This document shows positions 42,040-51,184 of a stretch of DNA of 64,000 nt, piece by piece. How positions within the stretch are numbered: position 1 is the first letter of the stretch; the number at the start of each line of letters is the position of its first letter. This stretch comes from Mesotoga sp. Brook.08.105.5.1 (GTDB taxonomy: Bacteria; Thermotogota; Thermotogae; Petrotogales; Kosmotogaceae), in contig NZ_AYTW01000056.1 of the NCBI RefSeq assembly GCF_002752635.1, positions 1 to 64,000 on the forward strand, in the 5' to 3' direction. The notes under the pieces were generated by a model that was given only the letters and a program-made list of their open reading frames with translations, did no database searches and was not told where the DNA came from. A program made the translations under genes and the position numbers.

Positions 42040-44811
42040 TTATACGTTCAAGAAACTGACGAAGGAATCAACCAGCCCTGGATCGAACTGCTTCCCAGCA
42101 CATCTGCGCAGCTCTTCTATTGCCTCTTCAGAGGATACCGGGTGCTTGTACGGCCTTCCGCTTGTCATAACGTCGTAAGCGTCTATTATTGACATCATTC
42201 TTGCCAGAAGCGGAATTGATTCGCCAACCAGTCCTCGGGGATACCCTGAGCCGTCCCACCATTCATGATGACTTAAGATCTCATCCGCGATTCCCACCAG
42301 CTCTGGCGAAGAGAGGGCTATTCTAAATCCGGCTTCGGGATGGGACTTGATTTTCTTCCATTCTTCAGAGGTCAGACTGCCCGCTTTAGTTAGTATCTCC
42401 TCAGGAACTGCTATCTTTCCAATATCGTGCAGAGCACCAAGGAGCAGAAGATTATCGAGTTCGGCTTCAGACAATCCGATGAACTTCCCGAAATCCCTGC
42501 TGAGAGTCTTGACCCTTTCCGTATGTTCTTCCGTCTCATAACTCTTGTTAAGCAAACTCTTCTCTAGCACCTGGACCGTTCTGCTTCTCATGGATATGTT
42601 GTTCAGGAGTTTGTCTCTATACATTCTTTCTTCAGCGGAGATAAGAGCTTCGCGAAAATCCTGATCAGCATCGAATTTCGTTCCGATTCCAAAGGAGACG
42701 CTTATAGGAAGACTGAAGCCCGTTATCCGATTCAAGGCTTTCCTGATTCTGCCAACAAGAGATTCTGCAGACTGCGTATCTGTTTGAGGAAGCAGCATTA
42801 TAAACTCATCTCCTCCCCATCTGGCGATTATGTCGTCGGATCTCATGGAGGATTTCAGGCAGTCTGCAACAGTCTTCAGTAGTCTATCACCTTCTAGATG
42901 ACCGAAGGCATCGTTTACGATTTTCAGTCCGTTCACATCTCCCATCACGATGCTTATAGGCATTTGCCGTTGTACATTGAGTCTCTCGACCTCCTCTTCG
43001 AAGAATGATCTGTTGTATAAGGAGGTAAGTGGGTCATGGAAGGTGACATAGTGAATCTCCTTATCTGAACGAATTCTATAGATCGCTTCAACTGCATGAG
43101 CCATAAGAATCTCGACTAGCTTTACCTCTTCCTGTTTCATTGGAGAGTCATGGTACGAGACGAGAACTCCTATACTCTTCATCGGGACCGCCAAGATCGA
43201 TTGCTCGCAGTCGGTTATGACTTTGCAGAGTGAACTGTTACTTATAAAGGTAGTATTCCCGTTTTCTATAGAGTCTCTCAAAATGCCGCTCCTGAATAGG
43301 TAGCCCTGCATCGATGCCACCTCGCCCTTCGTCTCAAGGGTGACGATTTCCTGATTGTAGAGGAGATAGAGACCGAACATTTCCATCCCGAGGATATTGG
43401 CCGACGCATCAATGATCGAGTGGAAGATCGTGTCCTCTTCGTTTGATTTCTCCATCTTCAAAGCGATATCGTGAAGCTTAGAGACCTTCTCCTTTGTTCT
43501 TTCCAGCTCGTCTTTCACAAGTTTTTCATCGGTGATATCTCTTACCGCTCCTCGGATGCCTCTTACTCTGGAGGAATCTTTCGAGTAACTTGGCTTCGAG
43601 TACTCGCTCACCCATCTAAGCGCGCCGTCTTTCCTTACAATACGATATTCAATTCTCTCTTCATTTCCAGATCTCACGCTTTCAAAATGCCCTTTGTAGC
43701 AATCAAGGTCCTCAGGATGAATAACTGATTCCCAGTCCAGTTCTTGAAGGTCGGGTGAATCAAGACTGTGCCCGCTTATCCTTTCAAAGGCTTCGCTTCT
43801 CCAGACTTCGTGGTCTTCCCCGTCATTTGAGAAGTCAATTTCGTAGTAGTAATCTGAGATAGTCTCTGACATTGATTTATATCTCTGTACAGATAGGGAG
43901 AGCTGAGTCTCAACTGATTTTTCTTCCGCGAGTTTCGCGCTCAAAAATGCCGTCTTCTCTCTTACCTCTTTCCTCAAAGTCCTGTTCCACAGATACTTTC
44001 CGCCCAACACCAAGAGCATGATCAGAGCAGCGGGAAGGGCGAATAAAAGGAAACTCTGCCACGGACTGTTACTTGCATTTGCATCAATGGCTCCAAACCA
44101 TTTGTTGTAAATCTGTCGGTATTCTCCTGTCGAAGAAATTATCGCCAAACCTTCGTTAAGTAAAGACAATAACTCTACATCTCCTTCTTTCACTGCGAAG
44201 CAGTATTCTAGCCTTACAAAAGGATCCTCTGACACCAAGATATTCTTTAGAGAAAGTTCCTTAATCAAATACAAACCCTGTATCTTACCGAGTAGTACTG
44301 CATCGACCTGTCCCTCATTGAGCATCCGGAGTGCAATTTCGGGATACTCGACTCTCACGATCTCACTTCCAGCTACCTCACTAGAGACAAGCTCGTCCAT
44401 TAAGTCGCCCTTCTGAACGGCAACTCTCAGTTCTCTAAGATCATTGAGAGAAGAATATCTGCCAGTCTTCCTATTAGAGAAAATAGAGCCATGAAGTATT
44501 ATGTGCGGATTAGAGAAATCGACAAGTATATCTCTCTCTTCCGAGTAGCACATTCCAAGCAGACCGTCAATTTTGCCGTCCTCCAGAGCGGCTCTTGCGC
44601 TCGTCCAGACTCTTAGCTCTATCTCAACGTCAAAATCGAGAGCACTAGATATTGCCCTAAGGACATCGATGTTGAATCCCACCGGAGCTCCGCGGTCATT
44701 AGCATATTCAAAAGGTGGATAATCGGTGTCTCCACCAAATTTGTACCTTACTTCAGCAAAGAGGGTAAGAAACAAAAGAATGAAAAAGACGGTTGACAAT
44801 GATCTTCTCAT
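42040..44811 (-). CDS. Sensor with periplasmic-binding, PAS, GAF, GGDEF and HD-GYP domains
   Basis: Membrane signalling protein of 923 residues. Order: signal peptide (1-18); SBP_bac_3-type ligand-binding domain (about 20-245, YKFGGDTDYPPFEYAND at its start); transmembrane segment (about 262-282); PAS with PAC (~325-435); GAF (~460-590); GGDEF with intact active site ARWGGDEFIMLL near 664 and the RxxD inhibitory site (RSDD) before it; and HD-GYP with GALHDIGKIAVPEEIL near 792, HHEWWDGSGYP near 850. Both synthesis and breakdown of cyclic di-GMP look possible. The external domain suggests control by an amino acid or similar solute. ATG at 44811 follows GGGGGAG. Confidence 0.93.
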   Translation of the reverse strand: MRRSLSTVFFILLFLTLFAEVRYKFGGDTDYPPFEYANDRGAPVGFNIDVLRAISSALDFDVEIELRVWTSARAALEDGKIDGLLGMCYSEERDILVDFSNPHIILHGSIFSNRKTGRYSSLNDLRELRVAVQKGDLMDELVSSEVAGSEIVRVEYPEIALRMLNEGQVDAVLLGKIQGLYLIKELSLKNILVSEDPFVRLEYCFAVKEGDVELLSLLNEGLAIISSTGEYRQIYNKWFGAIDANASNSPWQSFLLFALPAALIMLLVLGGKYLWNRTLRKEVREKTAFLSAKLAEEKSVETQLSLSVQRYKSMSETISDYYYEIDFSNDGEDHEVWRSEAFERISGHSLDSPDLQELDWESVIHPEDLDCYKGHFESVRSGNEERIEYRIVRKDGALRWVSEYSKPSYSKDSSRVRGIRGAVRDITDEKLVKDELERTKEKVSKLHDIALKMEKSNEEDTIFHSIIDASANILGMEMFGLYLLYNQEIVTLETKGEVASMQGYLFRSGILRDSIENGNTTFISNSSLCKVITDCEQSILAVPMKSIGVLVSYHDSPMKQEEVKLVEILMAHAVEAIYRIRSDKEIHYVTFHDPLTSLYNRSFFEEEVERLNVQRQMPISIVMGDVNGLKIVNDAFGHLEGDRLLKTVADCLKSSMRSDDIIARWGGDEFIMLLPQTDTQSAESLVGRIRKALNRITGFSLPISVSFGIGTKFDADQDFREALISAEERMYRDKLLNNISMRSRTVQVLEKSLLNKSYETEEHTERVKTLSRDFGKFIGLSEAELDNLLLLGALHDIGKIAVPEEILTKAGSLTSEEWKKIKSHPEAGFRIALSSPELVGIADEILSHHEWWDGSGYPRGLVGESIPLLARMMSIIDAYDVMTSGRPYKHPVSSEEAIEELRRCAGKQFDPGLVDSFVSFLNV

Positions 44812-44969
44812 AGTACTCCCCCGGAAGAAAATAGCCTTCCTCAAGACCAACTATAACATTGCAAAACTGAAAACAAACTCAGATTACAGATAGTTTCTTG
44901 AAGGTAGTCGATCATTCGAGCGCACGATATTCCGATCAATTTTGTATATAATTGGGTAGAGGTGATATC

Positions 44970-46166
44970 ATGAGTAGAACTCGTGGAACCATAGATATAG
45001 CGCTGATTATTGGAGCAATCGCTATTACTGCAATCGGAATTCTCGCTTATTTATTTCCTACAACCAAAGTACCCGACCCTGGTGGAAAGTACGAAGTCGG
45101 ACTTAAGATAATTGAGTTGAGCGATGAAACAAGACTCGATCCATTCTCGGATGCAAAAATGTCCAGAAGATTGATAATAGACATCTGGTATCCCTCCGAC
45201 GATACCTCGGGAAGCAGAAGAAGCCCGTGGTTCAGGAATCACTCGGTTTTTGTGAACAGCCTTGCTGAAAATTACGATCTTCCTCCCATATTGTTTCAAC
45301 ACTTGCGTGCCGTTAAGACCAATTCCTTCTTAGATGCCGTACCTTCTGCTGATGCCAGGAATCTACCAGCGGTGATTCTCTCGCCGGGAACTCCGGCTAT
45401 CGTACCGCTGTATTTTGCTTTTGCTGAGTATTTGGCGAGCAGAGGTATAGTCGTGATTGGGATTGAGCATCCATACGGAGCATCCGTTGTTGAATTTTCC
45501 GATGGTACCCAGTTCCATTTCAATAGAGACAGAGTCATGGAACTCCCCGGAGCCGAGACATTTGAGGAGGGAGTAAGACTTTCGATGAAACTTATGGCAG
45601 AGGACTTATCGTTTGTTATCGATAAGCTCGTCGAACTGAACAAAAGCAACCATGTTCTGGCCGGCGTCTTTGATACCGAAAGAGTGATTGCTTTTGGTCA
45701 TTCAGGTGGGGGAGGAGTTGTTCATTTTGCTTCTCTTTACGATGAAAGAATAAAAGCTCTGTTGACTTTTGATCCCGCACTTTTTGTTATGAACGAGCGG
45801 GAGATAAGCAAAGGTATAAAAATACCAGCGTTGATCATGGAGACCGATAAGTGGAAGGAACGCGAGGAATCAGGAAGAATAGCCGATTTGATTAACTCAA
45901 GCAGCGTTCCGCCTTATCATATAATAATCCCTGATGCTAAGCATCCCGATTTTGCGATGCTTGATCAAATCTCACCCCTTGCTAACTTCTTGGATTTTAC
46001 GGGTGTCTTCATGAAGGATGGCGGAGAGTACTATCTATACAGTGTGATACATGGCTTCATTGATTATGTGTTTGGAAATAGAAGTAAAGAGGAGTTCTAT
46101 TCTGATCTTCTGCAAAGGGAAGATGTTGAATTGTTCGAGGGTGTAGATGAAATCCTCAAGCGCTAG
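44970..46166 (+). CDS. PAF-acetylhydrolase-like alpha/beta hydrolase, membrane-anchored
   Basis: Predicted esterase of 398 residues. An N-terminal transmembrane/signal-anchor segment (IDIALIIGAIAITAIGILAY) is followed by the catalytic domain: LPAVILSPGTPAIVPLYF, the nucleophile elbow VIAFGHSGGGGVVHFA (Ser245), an Asp in LLTFDPALFV and a His in PDAKHPDFAM. These are features of the platelet-activating-factor acetylhydrolase/dienelactone hydrolase group. The ATG at 44970 has GAGGTGA upstream. It is divergent from the cyclic-di-GMP sensor gene; substrate unknown. Confidence 0.82.
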   Translation: MSRTRGTIDIALIIGAIAITAIGILAYLFPTTKVPDPGGKYEVGLKIIELSDETRLDPFSDAKMSRRLIIDIWYPSDDTSGSRRSPWFRNHSVFVNSLAENYDLPPILFQHLRAVKTNSFLDAVPSADARNLPAVILSPGTPAIVPLYFAFAEYLASRGIVVIGIEHPYGASVVEFSDGTQFHFNRDRVMELPGAETFEEGVRLSMKLMAEDLSFVIDKLVELNKSNHVLAGVFDTERVIAFGHSGGGGVVHFASLYDERIKALLTFDPALFVMNEREISKGIKIPALIMETDKWKEREESGRIADLINSSSVPPYHIIIPDAKHPDFAMLDQISPLANFLDFTGVFMKDGGEYYLYSVIHGFIDYVFGNRSKEEFYSDLLQREDVELFEGVDEILKR

Positions 46167-46332
46167 ACTTGTCTTAGGCATTTAGAAATCGACGTATGAA
46201 ATCATACAGAGTCGGTGAGCACTAACGGCGACGGTAATTTGCTCAAGCCCAAAAATAACTGACGGGTGCTAAGACTTCTTCTGACAGGATTTGGTTAGGC
46301 GACGATAATTCTGCAATAAATGAACTGTCGCA

Positions 46333-47169
46333 TTATATGTCTAGCAGTAGTCCGTCGTGTGCTACTACAACCTTATAGCGGTTGTAGAACTCTTCAAGTT
46401 CCTTCTTGGGCGGGTTTGGATAGTGTGAAAAGTGATGGGCGACTACCAGAGTGTTGTCATCTATAATTCTAAACTCCCTCATTCTGTTCTTTGTGGAGAT
46501 TACTTGCTCAGCAGTATGGTGATATGGAAAGAGCACTTCTTTCATGAATCCCAAAGTCGAATCAACAACTGCAATATCTATCGGACTATCAATTAGGTCT
46601 TTAAGACGGCCGAATGAAGAGTCTTCGATTGGGCCGGTATCGGTCGCATAAAGGAATGATTTCCCACCTTTCTTGAGCAGAAATATAAACGGTTGCTCGT
46701 CTTCTTTAACTTTGTGTACTGCAGGCACAGGGATTACGGTACAATCGTTAACCTCGATTTCTTCATAAGGTTCCGCCTGGAGAAGGACGGTTTTCTCCGG
46801 GTCAAAGTAGACTGAATTGGAAATGAGAGAGAGGACGGTAGAATTGGCGAGAACGCTCATTCGAGGAAGTCTGTCATAAGAGGCATTGTATCTGTTCATT
46901 CTATAGCCGAAGTTTGGAAGGTACAGATGATCTGAGTGGGAGTGGGTTATTAAGAGAGTTTTTACATCAAAAAGAGAAACCTCTGCCTTCTGAGCCCCAG
47001 ACATGATATTCGGCCCGAAATCGATGAGCAGATCGTCGTCAACATATACGGAAGCCGTAAGCCTGAAGCTTTCATTTCCTGCCAGCCTCGCCTTTCTGCA
47101 GTTTTCACAGTCGCAGAAGACATTTGGATGGCCCTCGTAAGCTGCGGTGCCAAGAAACAGGACTCTCAT
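46333..47169 (-). CDS. PhnP-like metallo-beta-lactamase-fold hydrolase
   Basis: Metallohydrolase of 278 residues. It begins VLFLGTAAYEGHPNVFCDCENCRKAR, with the Cys-x-Cys-x2-Cys structural zinc site of PhnP-type phosphodiesterases, followed by the catalytic motif LLITHSHSDHLYLP, YATDTGPIEDS and the final VVAHHFSHYP and VVAHDG. The ATG has GAGGAGG upstream. No phosphonate genes are nearby, so a cyclic phosphodiester or related substrate is only suggested. Confidence 0.88.
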   Translation of the reverse strand: MRVLFLGTAAYEGHPNVFCDCENCRKARLAGNESFRLTASVYVDDDLLIDFGPNIMSGAQKAEVSLFDVKTLLITHSHSDHLYLPNFGYRMNRYNASYDRLPRMSVLANSTVLSLISNSVYFDPEKTVLLQAEPYEEIEVNDCTVIPVPAVHKVKEDEQPFIFLLKKGGKSFLYATDTGPIEDSSFGRLKDLIDSPIDIAVVDSTLGFMKEVLFPYHHTAEQVISTKNRMREFRIIDDNTLVVAHHFSHYPNPPKKELEEFYNRYKVVVAHDGLLLDI

Positions 47170-47312
47170 TTCTCCTCCTCTACAGCGGTACTTTGTGTCC
47201 TAAGATGGGATTGCTTTACTACGACAGATAATGAAGCTCAATCTATTCACTTTCTTCCCGAGTCTGTTGAGGATTATCCCCCAATTCTTCATTAATATGG
47301 ATGCAGATAACT

Positions 47313-47532
47313 AGTTTTCCTTTGCCAGTGAGTATTGGATAGCTCTGTCAGTGTATTCTATTCTCTTATCGAGCTCATCCACGTAGATGCGGTCGCTTCA
47401 CTGTTTCCAATCACATCGTTAGCATCGTCAGGATAGGCCCAGTTCCGTGTAGAGGTTCATCGCCTTCAAAGAGCATTCCATAGAAACTCTGTACTCTCTA
47501 AGAATCCCATCGACCGATCTTTCGTCTTTCAT
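47313..47532 (-). pseudogene. Decayed remnant of a TPR-type helical-repeat gene
   Basis: In the 385-base gap before the MBL gene, a short frame starts at ATG 47532 (GGGAGATG before it) reading DGILREYRVSMECSLKAMNLYTELG and stops at 47428. A second frame further on reads RIYVDELDKRIEYTDRAIQYSLAKEN and stops at 47313. Both have the spacing of TPR helices in the two neighbouring TPR-GGDEF proteins. This is best read as the eroded rest of a related gene. Confidence 0.45.
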
Positions 47533-47555
47533 TGTGCATCTCCCGGATGCAAGCC

Positions 47556-49121
47556 TTACTGATATTGGATTTTGTTCTTGCCCATTCTCTTTGCCTCGTA
47601 CATCAATCTGTCTGTCTTCAGCAATAACTCACGAGAGCGTTCCTGGTTCCACTCGGCAACACCGGCACTAAAGGTTATCTTCAATTCTTCTGATGTGTTC
47701 ACTGACTCAAGTATTCTGGTTGCCGTAGATAAGGCCCCTTCGAGACCGGTTGAAGGCAGCAAGATGACAAATTCCTCTCCGCCGTATCTGAAAACATAGT
47801 CGACACTCCTTGTTTTGGAAGCGATAAGTGAAGAAAAGGCCTCAAGTATCTCGTCTCCCTTCTGATGCCCGAAAGTGTCATTGAATTGCTTGAAATCGTC
47901 AATGTCAATCATTATTACGGAGAGACTCCCGCCGTACATTTTTGCTCTATTGATTTCGTATTCAAGTACTTCAAACATCTTCTTCTGGTTCATAAGACCG
48001 GTCAACGGATCTGTCTCGGTTCTCTCCTTCAAAAGTCGATTTGCCAATTCCGGTTGGTTTTGCACCTCTACTAGTTCTTTGTTCTTCGCAATCATTAACC
48101 TGTTAGCTTCGTCAATTTCATGGTTCTTCTCCGTCATCTCCTCTATTTCCTTGAGCTTCTGTACGGTAGCAAAGGTCGCTCCCAGCTTTGCAATCACTCT
48201 GGCTTCTTCTTCCCTGAATACCTCGGAATTTAGTCTTGCTATCTCCCTGTATTTTTCCAAAGCTCCATCAACATCTCCCTTTGCCTCCTGGATTTTGGAG
48301 ATGGCCTTTAGCCTGTGAAGGATGTCCGATTTGTTTCCCTTCGATCTGTGATATTCGAGTGAATGTTCAAGGGCTTCCAGAGCAGAGTCTAGATCTCCCG
48401 TCGCCTCGTAATACTCTGCTTCGTAGCGGCATATATCTGCAAGAGAGTAATCATCGCAGTTTTCACTTGCTATCTTACGGGCCTTCCTTAGGAGATCAAT
48501 TGCTTCGCTCTTTCTTCCGGTATAAAGGAAGATGTCGGCAAGATTCATATAGCTGGAGGGGAGATCTCCCTTAAGAGAGTTCTTCTCCTTGATTTCAATT
48601 GCCTTTTGGATAAACGGCACACCTGAACCGTCCTCCGTGATGTTTTCAATAGCAATTCCCTTGTTATTTAGATACTTGGCAAGTGATAGCTCGTCGTTAT
48701 TCTTTTTGGCAAGGCAAACCGCCTTCTCAGAATATTCTACTGATGTCTCGAAATCTCCCATTTTCAAGTAGACACCGGAGATGTTGTTGTAGACCATCGA
48801 CAGTAACTTTTCTTCTCCCAATTCATTGAAGATAGCAATTGCATCGGAAGCATATTCAAGAGCCTTTGAAAACTCACCTGATTGACAACTGATTCTAATC
48901 ATACCATTGTATGCAAGACCCATCTCGCGACTGGTTACTCCTCTAAATTTCTCCAGTTCCCTGCTTACGGTCTCAAAGGCGATGAGAGTCTCTCCCGAGC
49001 TTGTCAAAGCTTGCTGGAACTTCCTGAGAAGCGCCAGTCTTTCCTCAACGGCTAACTCATTTCTCGAAAGATACTCCTCGTAATAATCAGTGTAGCTCTT
49101 CTCGTGATCTTTCTGACTCAT
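47556..49121 (-). CDS. TPR-repeat diguanylate cyclase (first of a tandem pair)
   Basis: Cytoplasmic protein of 521 residues. About eight TPR-like helix pairs fill residues 20-310 (for example FSKALEYASDAIAIFNELGEEKLL), then a coiled coil (~320-360) and a GGDEF domain with active site FRYGGEEFVILLP near 444 and the RxxD inhibitory site (RSVD). It should make cyclic di-GMP in response to a partner bound by the TPRs. The ATG at 49121 is preferred to an overlapping TTG because of the AAAGGTGG before it. It lies 14 bases after its paralogue's stop and is clearly its duplicate. Confidence 0.92.
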   Translation of the reverse strand: MSQKDHEKSYTDYYEEYLSRNELAVEERLALLRKFQQALTSSGETLIAFETVSRELEKFRGVTSREMGLAYNGMIRISCQSGEFSKALEYASDAIAIFNELGEEKLLSMVYNNISGVYLKMGDFETSVEYSEKAVCLAKKNNDELSLAKYLNNKGIAIENITEDGSGVPFIQKAIEIKEKNSLKGDLPSSYMNLADIFLYTGRKSEAIDLLRKARKIASENCDDYSLADICRYEAEYYEATGDLDSALEALEHSLEYHRSKGNKSDILHRLKAISKIQEAKGDVDGALEKYREIARLNSEVFREEEARVIAKLGATFATVQKLKEIEEMTEKNHEIDEANRLMIAKNKELVEVQNQPELANRLLKERTETDPLTGLMNQKKMFEVLEYEINRAKMYGGSLSVIMIDIDDFKQFNDTFGHQKGDEILEAFSSLIASKTRSVDYVFRYGGEEFVILLPSTGLEGALSTATRILESVNTSEELKITFSAGVAEWNQERSRELLLKTDRLMYEAKRMGKNKIQYQ

Positions 49122-49135
49122 TTCATCCACCTTTC

Positions 49136-50707
49136 TCAAATAGCTGCTTCACTTATCTCAAGCCTGTCTTTTCCTTTTGCTTTTGCCTCATAGAGCAATT
49201 TGTCCACAATGGAAATGAATTCGTCCGAGGACTCCCCTTTCCACTGCCTTGCACCCGCACTGAAATAGACCTCAATATCAAGCTTCTCCTGAAGGGATCT
49301 CTTCATTCTCGAGTAGAATTCCGATGCCTTTTCCACATCTGCGCAAGGTAGGAGGATTAGGAACTCTTCGCCTCCGTATCTGAAGGCAAAGTCGTTCTTT
49401 CTGATAGATGACCTTATAGATTCTCCGATGTCGGCAAGAAGTTCATCGCCTTTCAAATGGCCGAAAGAATCATTAACGGACTTGAAATCATCTAGATCAA
49501 GCATTATCATAGTCAGGGGAGTTTCGTATCTCTCTGCTCTCGAAATCTCACTGTCCAGCACTGATTTCATCTTCCTGTGATTCAACAGCCCGGTCAATGG
49601 GTCGGTTTCCGCCTGCTTTTCCAGAAGCTTATTAATTTCCTCCAGCTTGGCTTTCATTTCCTGGAGTTCGTTGTTTTTCTCCGATATCTCTTCATTGACC
49701 GTTCTAAGTCTCTTGTTTTGCTCTGCCAGGTCGTTGATTTCCCTGAGTTTTTCCCTCGCCTCGAATGATGATTCCAGCTGGGCTATCGACCTTGCCTGTT
49801 CTTCCTTGAAAATACTCCGGCTCAATTCCGTTATCTGTTTGAACATGTTCAAGGCCTCTTTTGAGTTTCCCATCAACTCATACACTGAAGAGATATCGTT
49901 CAATACTCCAAGCAATTCAGTCTTGTTTCCATTTTCTTGATGGTATTCCCTGACTTCCTCAAGCAGGCTCATTGCCGAGGTGAAATCTCCCTCGCCTTTC
50001 AAGAAACGGGCTTCGTATTTCATCGTCTCTGCAATAACGTGTTGGTCTTCGTTTTCTTCACCCAATGATTTCGCTCTGGACAAAAGCTCTCTGGCATCGG
50101 TCTTTCTCCCCGATTCGTAGTACAGCTCGGCAAGATTGAGATAACTATTCAGTAGCTCAGTCTTCATATTGAGCCTTTCCTTTATCTCTATTGCCTCTTC
50201 AAAGTTTGGAATCCCCGATTCTTCATACTCTCCATTTTCCGTGATAAATGCGATATTGTCTAAACAGCATGCAACGTTAATCTCGTCCCCATTCTCTCTT
50301 GCTATCTCCAAAGCTCTGTTCACATTGGCCAGAGCTTTGCCAAAATCATTCATCTTCAAGTAAAGTCCGGACGTGTTTATGAGAACTCTCGCATACAATT
50401 CCTTTTCGCCTTTTTCAGCACAGATAGCCTGTGCTCTACGCGAATATTCAACTGCCTGTGAAAATTTACCGACAAGCGCGCTCAGTTTCACCATTGTGTT
50501 CAGCAAACCTGCCATTTCCAGAGAATCGAAGTGATCGAACTTCTTGATTTCTCTATCGATTATTTCGTGGGCAGCAAGGGTCTTCCCCTGATCACTGAGG
50601 ATCGAAACTGCTTCCTTCAAGAAGACCAGCCTCTTGGGGACTTCCTCCTCGGGCAAAGACATGTATTCTCTTAACAATTCAACAACTCTATCTTTCTTTT
50701 CTTCCAT
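49136..50707 (-). CDS. TPR-repeat diguanylate cyclase (second of a tandem pair)
   Basis: Paralogue of the downstream gene, 523 residues, same order: TPR repeats (~25-315, e.g. FSQAVEYSRRAQAICAEKGEKEL), coiled coil (~320-365, KNNELQEMKAKLEEINKLLEKQ) and GGDEF with FRYGGEEFLILLP near 442 and the inhibitory RKND. It is the first gene of the pair to be transcribed; its ATG is preceded by GCGGGG. No membrane segment. Confidence 0.92.
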   Translation of the reverse strand: MEEKKDRVVELLREYMSLPEEEVPKRLVFLKEAVSILSDQGKTLAAHEIIDREIKKFDHFDSLEMAGLLNTMVKLSALVGKFSQAVEYSRRAQAICAEKGEKELYARVLINTSGLYLKMNDFGKALANVNRALEIARENGDEINVACCLDNIAFITENGEYEESGIPNFEEAIEIKERLNMKTELLNSYLNLAELYYESGRKTDARELLSRAKSLGEENEDQHVIAETMKYEARFLKGEGDFTSAMSLLEEVREYHQENGNKTELLGVLNDISSVYELMGNSKEALNMFKQITELSRSIFKEEQARSIAQLESSFEAREKLREINDLAEQNKRLRTVNEEISEKNNELQEMKAKLEEINKLLEKQAETDPLTGLLNHRKMKSVLDSEISRAERYETPLTMIMLDLDDFKSVNDSFGHLKGDELLADIGESIRSSIRKNDFAFRYGGEEFLILLPCADVEKASEFYSRMKRSLQEKLDIEVYFSAGARQWKGESSDEFISIVDKLLYEAKAKGKDRLEISEAAI

Positions 50708-50801
50708 CTTATCCCCGCTTTCTGAGAGGGTCTTAGGCTATAAGATATCTTCATAAGAAACCTGAACATATGGCTCGGTTAATGAATCACGAATCTCTTT
50801 G

Positions 50802-51143
50802 TCAATCATCTAGTAGCGATTCCTCACGCTCGCCACTATTCCAATATACCGTGACAACTTCGAAGTTAGCGAGTCTCTTTTCGAGTATCACGGTGATTTC
50901 GTCGTCCGTTACTTTCAGTCTGTTGTAATTGGCAATTTCCACCCTGCGACCCTCTTCGAGAATGCGCTTTATTCTCTCCGGTTCAATTCCTCTTTCATCC
51001 ATTCTTGAAACGGCATGCTGACTAAATGATATCTCGGTGCTCTCTTGTATGTCCTCTCCATTATCTTCATCTTCCTGACTCATCGACCTTATTAGAGAAG
51101 CAGCGACTATCACGGCCAGAATCACAATCAGCAAAAAAAGCAT
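50802..51143 (-). CDS. DUF4258 protein with N-terminal membrane anchor
   Basis: Small protein of 113 residues with one hydrophobic N-terminal segment (LFLLIVILAVIVAASLI), an acidic linker, and a DUF4258 domain: SFSQHAVSRMDERGIEPERIKRILEEG followed by strands VTVILEKRLANFEVVTVYW. DUF4258 is RelE/BrnT-like in fold and sometimes part of toxin systems, but the membrane anchor and the lack of an antitoxin gene argue against that here. GGAGGAG precedes the ATG. Confidence 0.8.
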   Translation of the reverse strand: MLFLLIVILAVIVAASLIRSMSQEDEDNGEDIQESTEISFSQHAVSRMDERGIEPERIKRILEEGRRVEIANYNRLKVTDDEITVILEKRLANFEVVTVYWNSGEREESLLDD

Positions 51144-51184
51144 AATCTCCTCCCGAAGCTGTATCTAGGCCTCTCTCTATCCTC

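Noticed and set aside
50802-51143. DUF4258 gene as a toxin of a toxin-antitoxin pair
   Set aside because: It has an N-terminal membrane anchor and no small antitoxin-like gene beside it.
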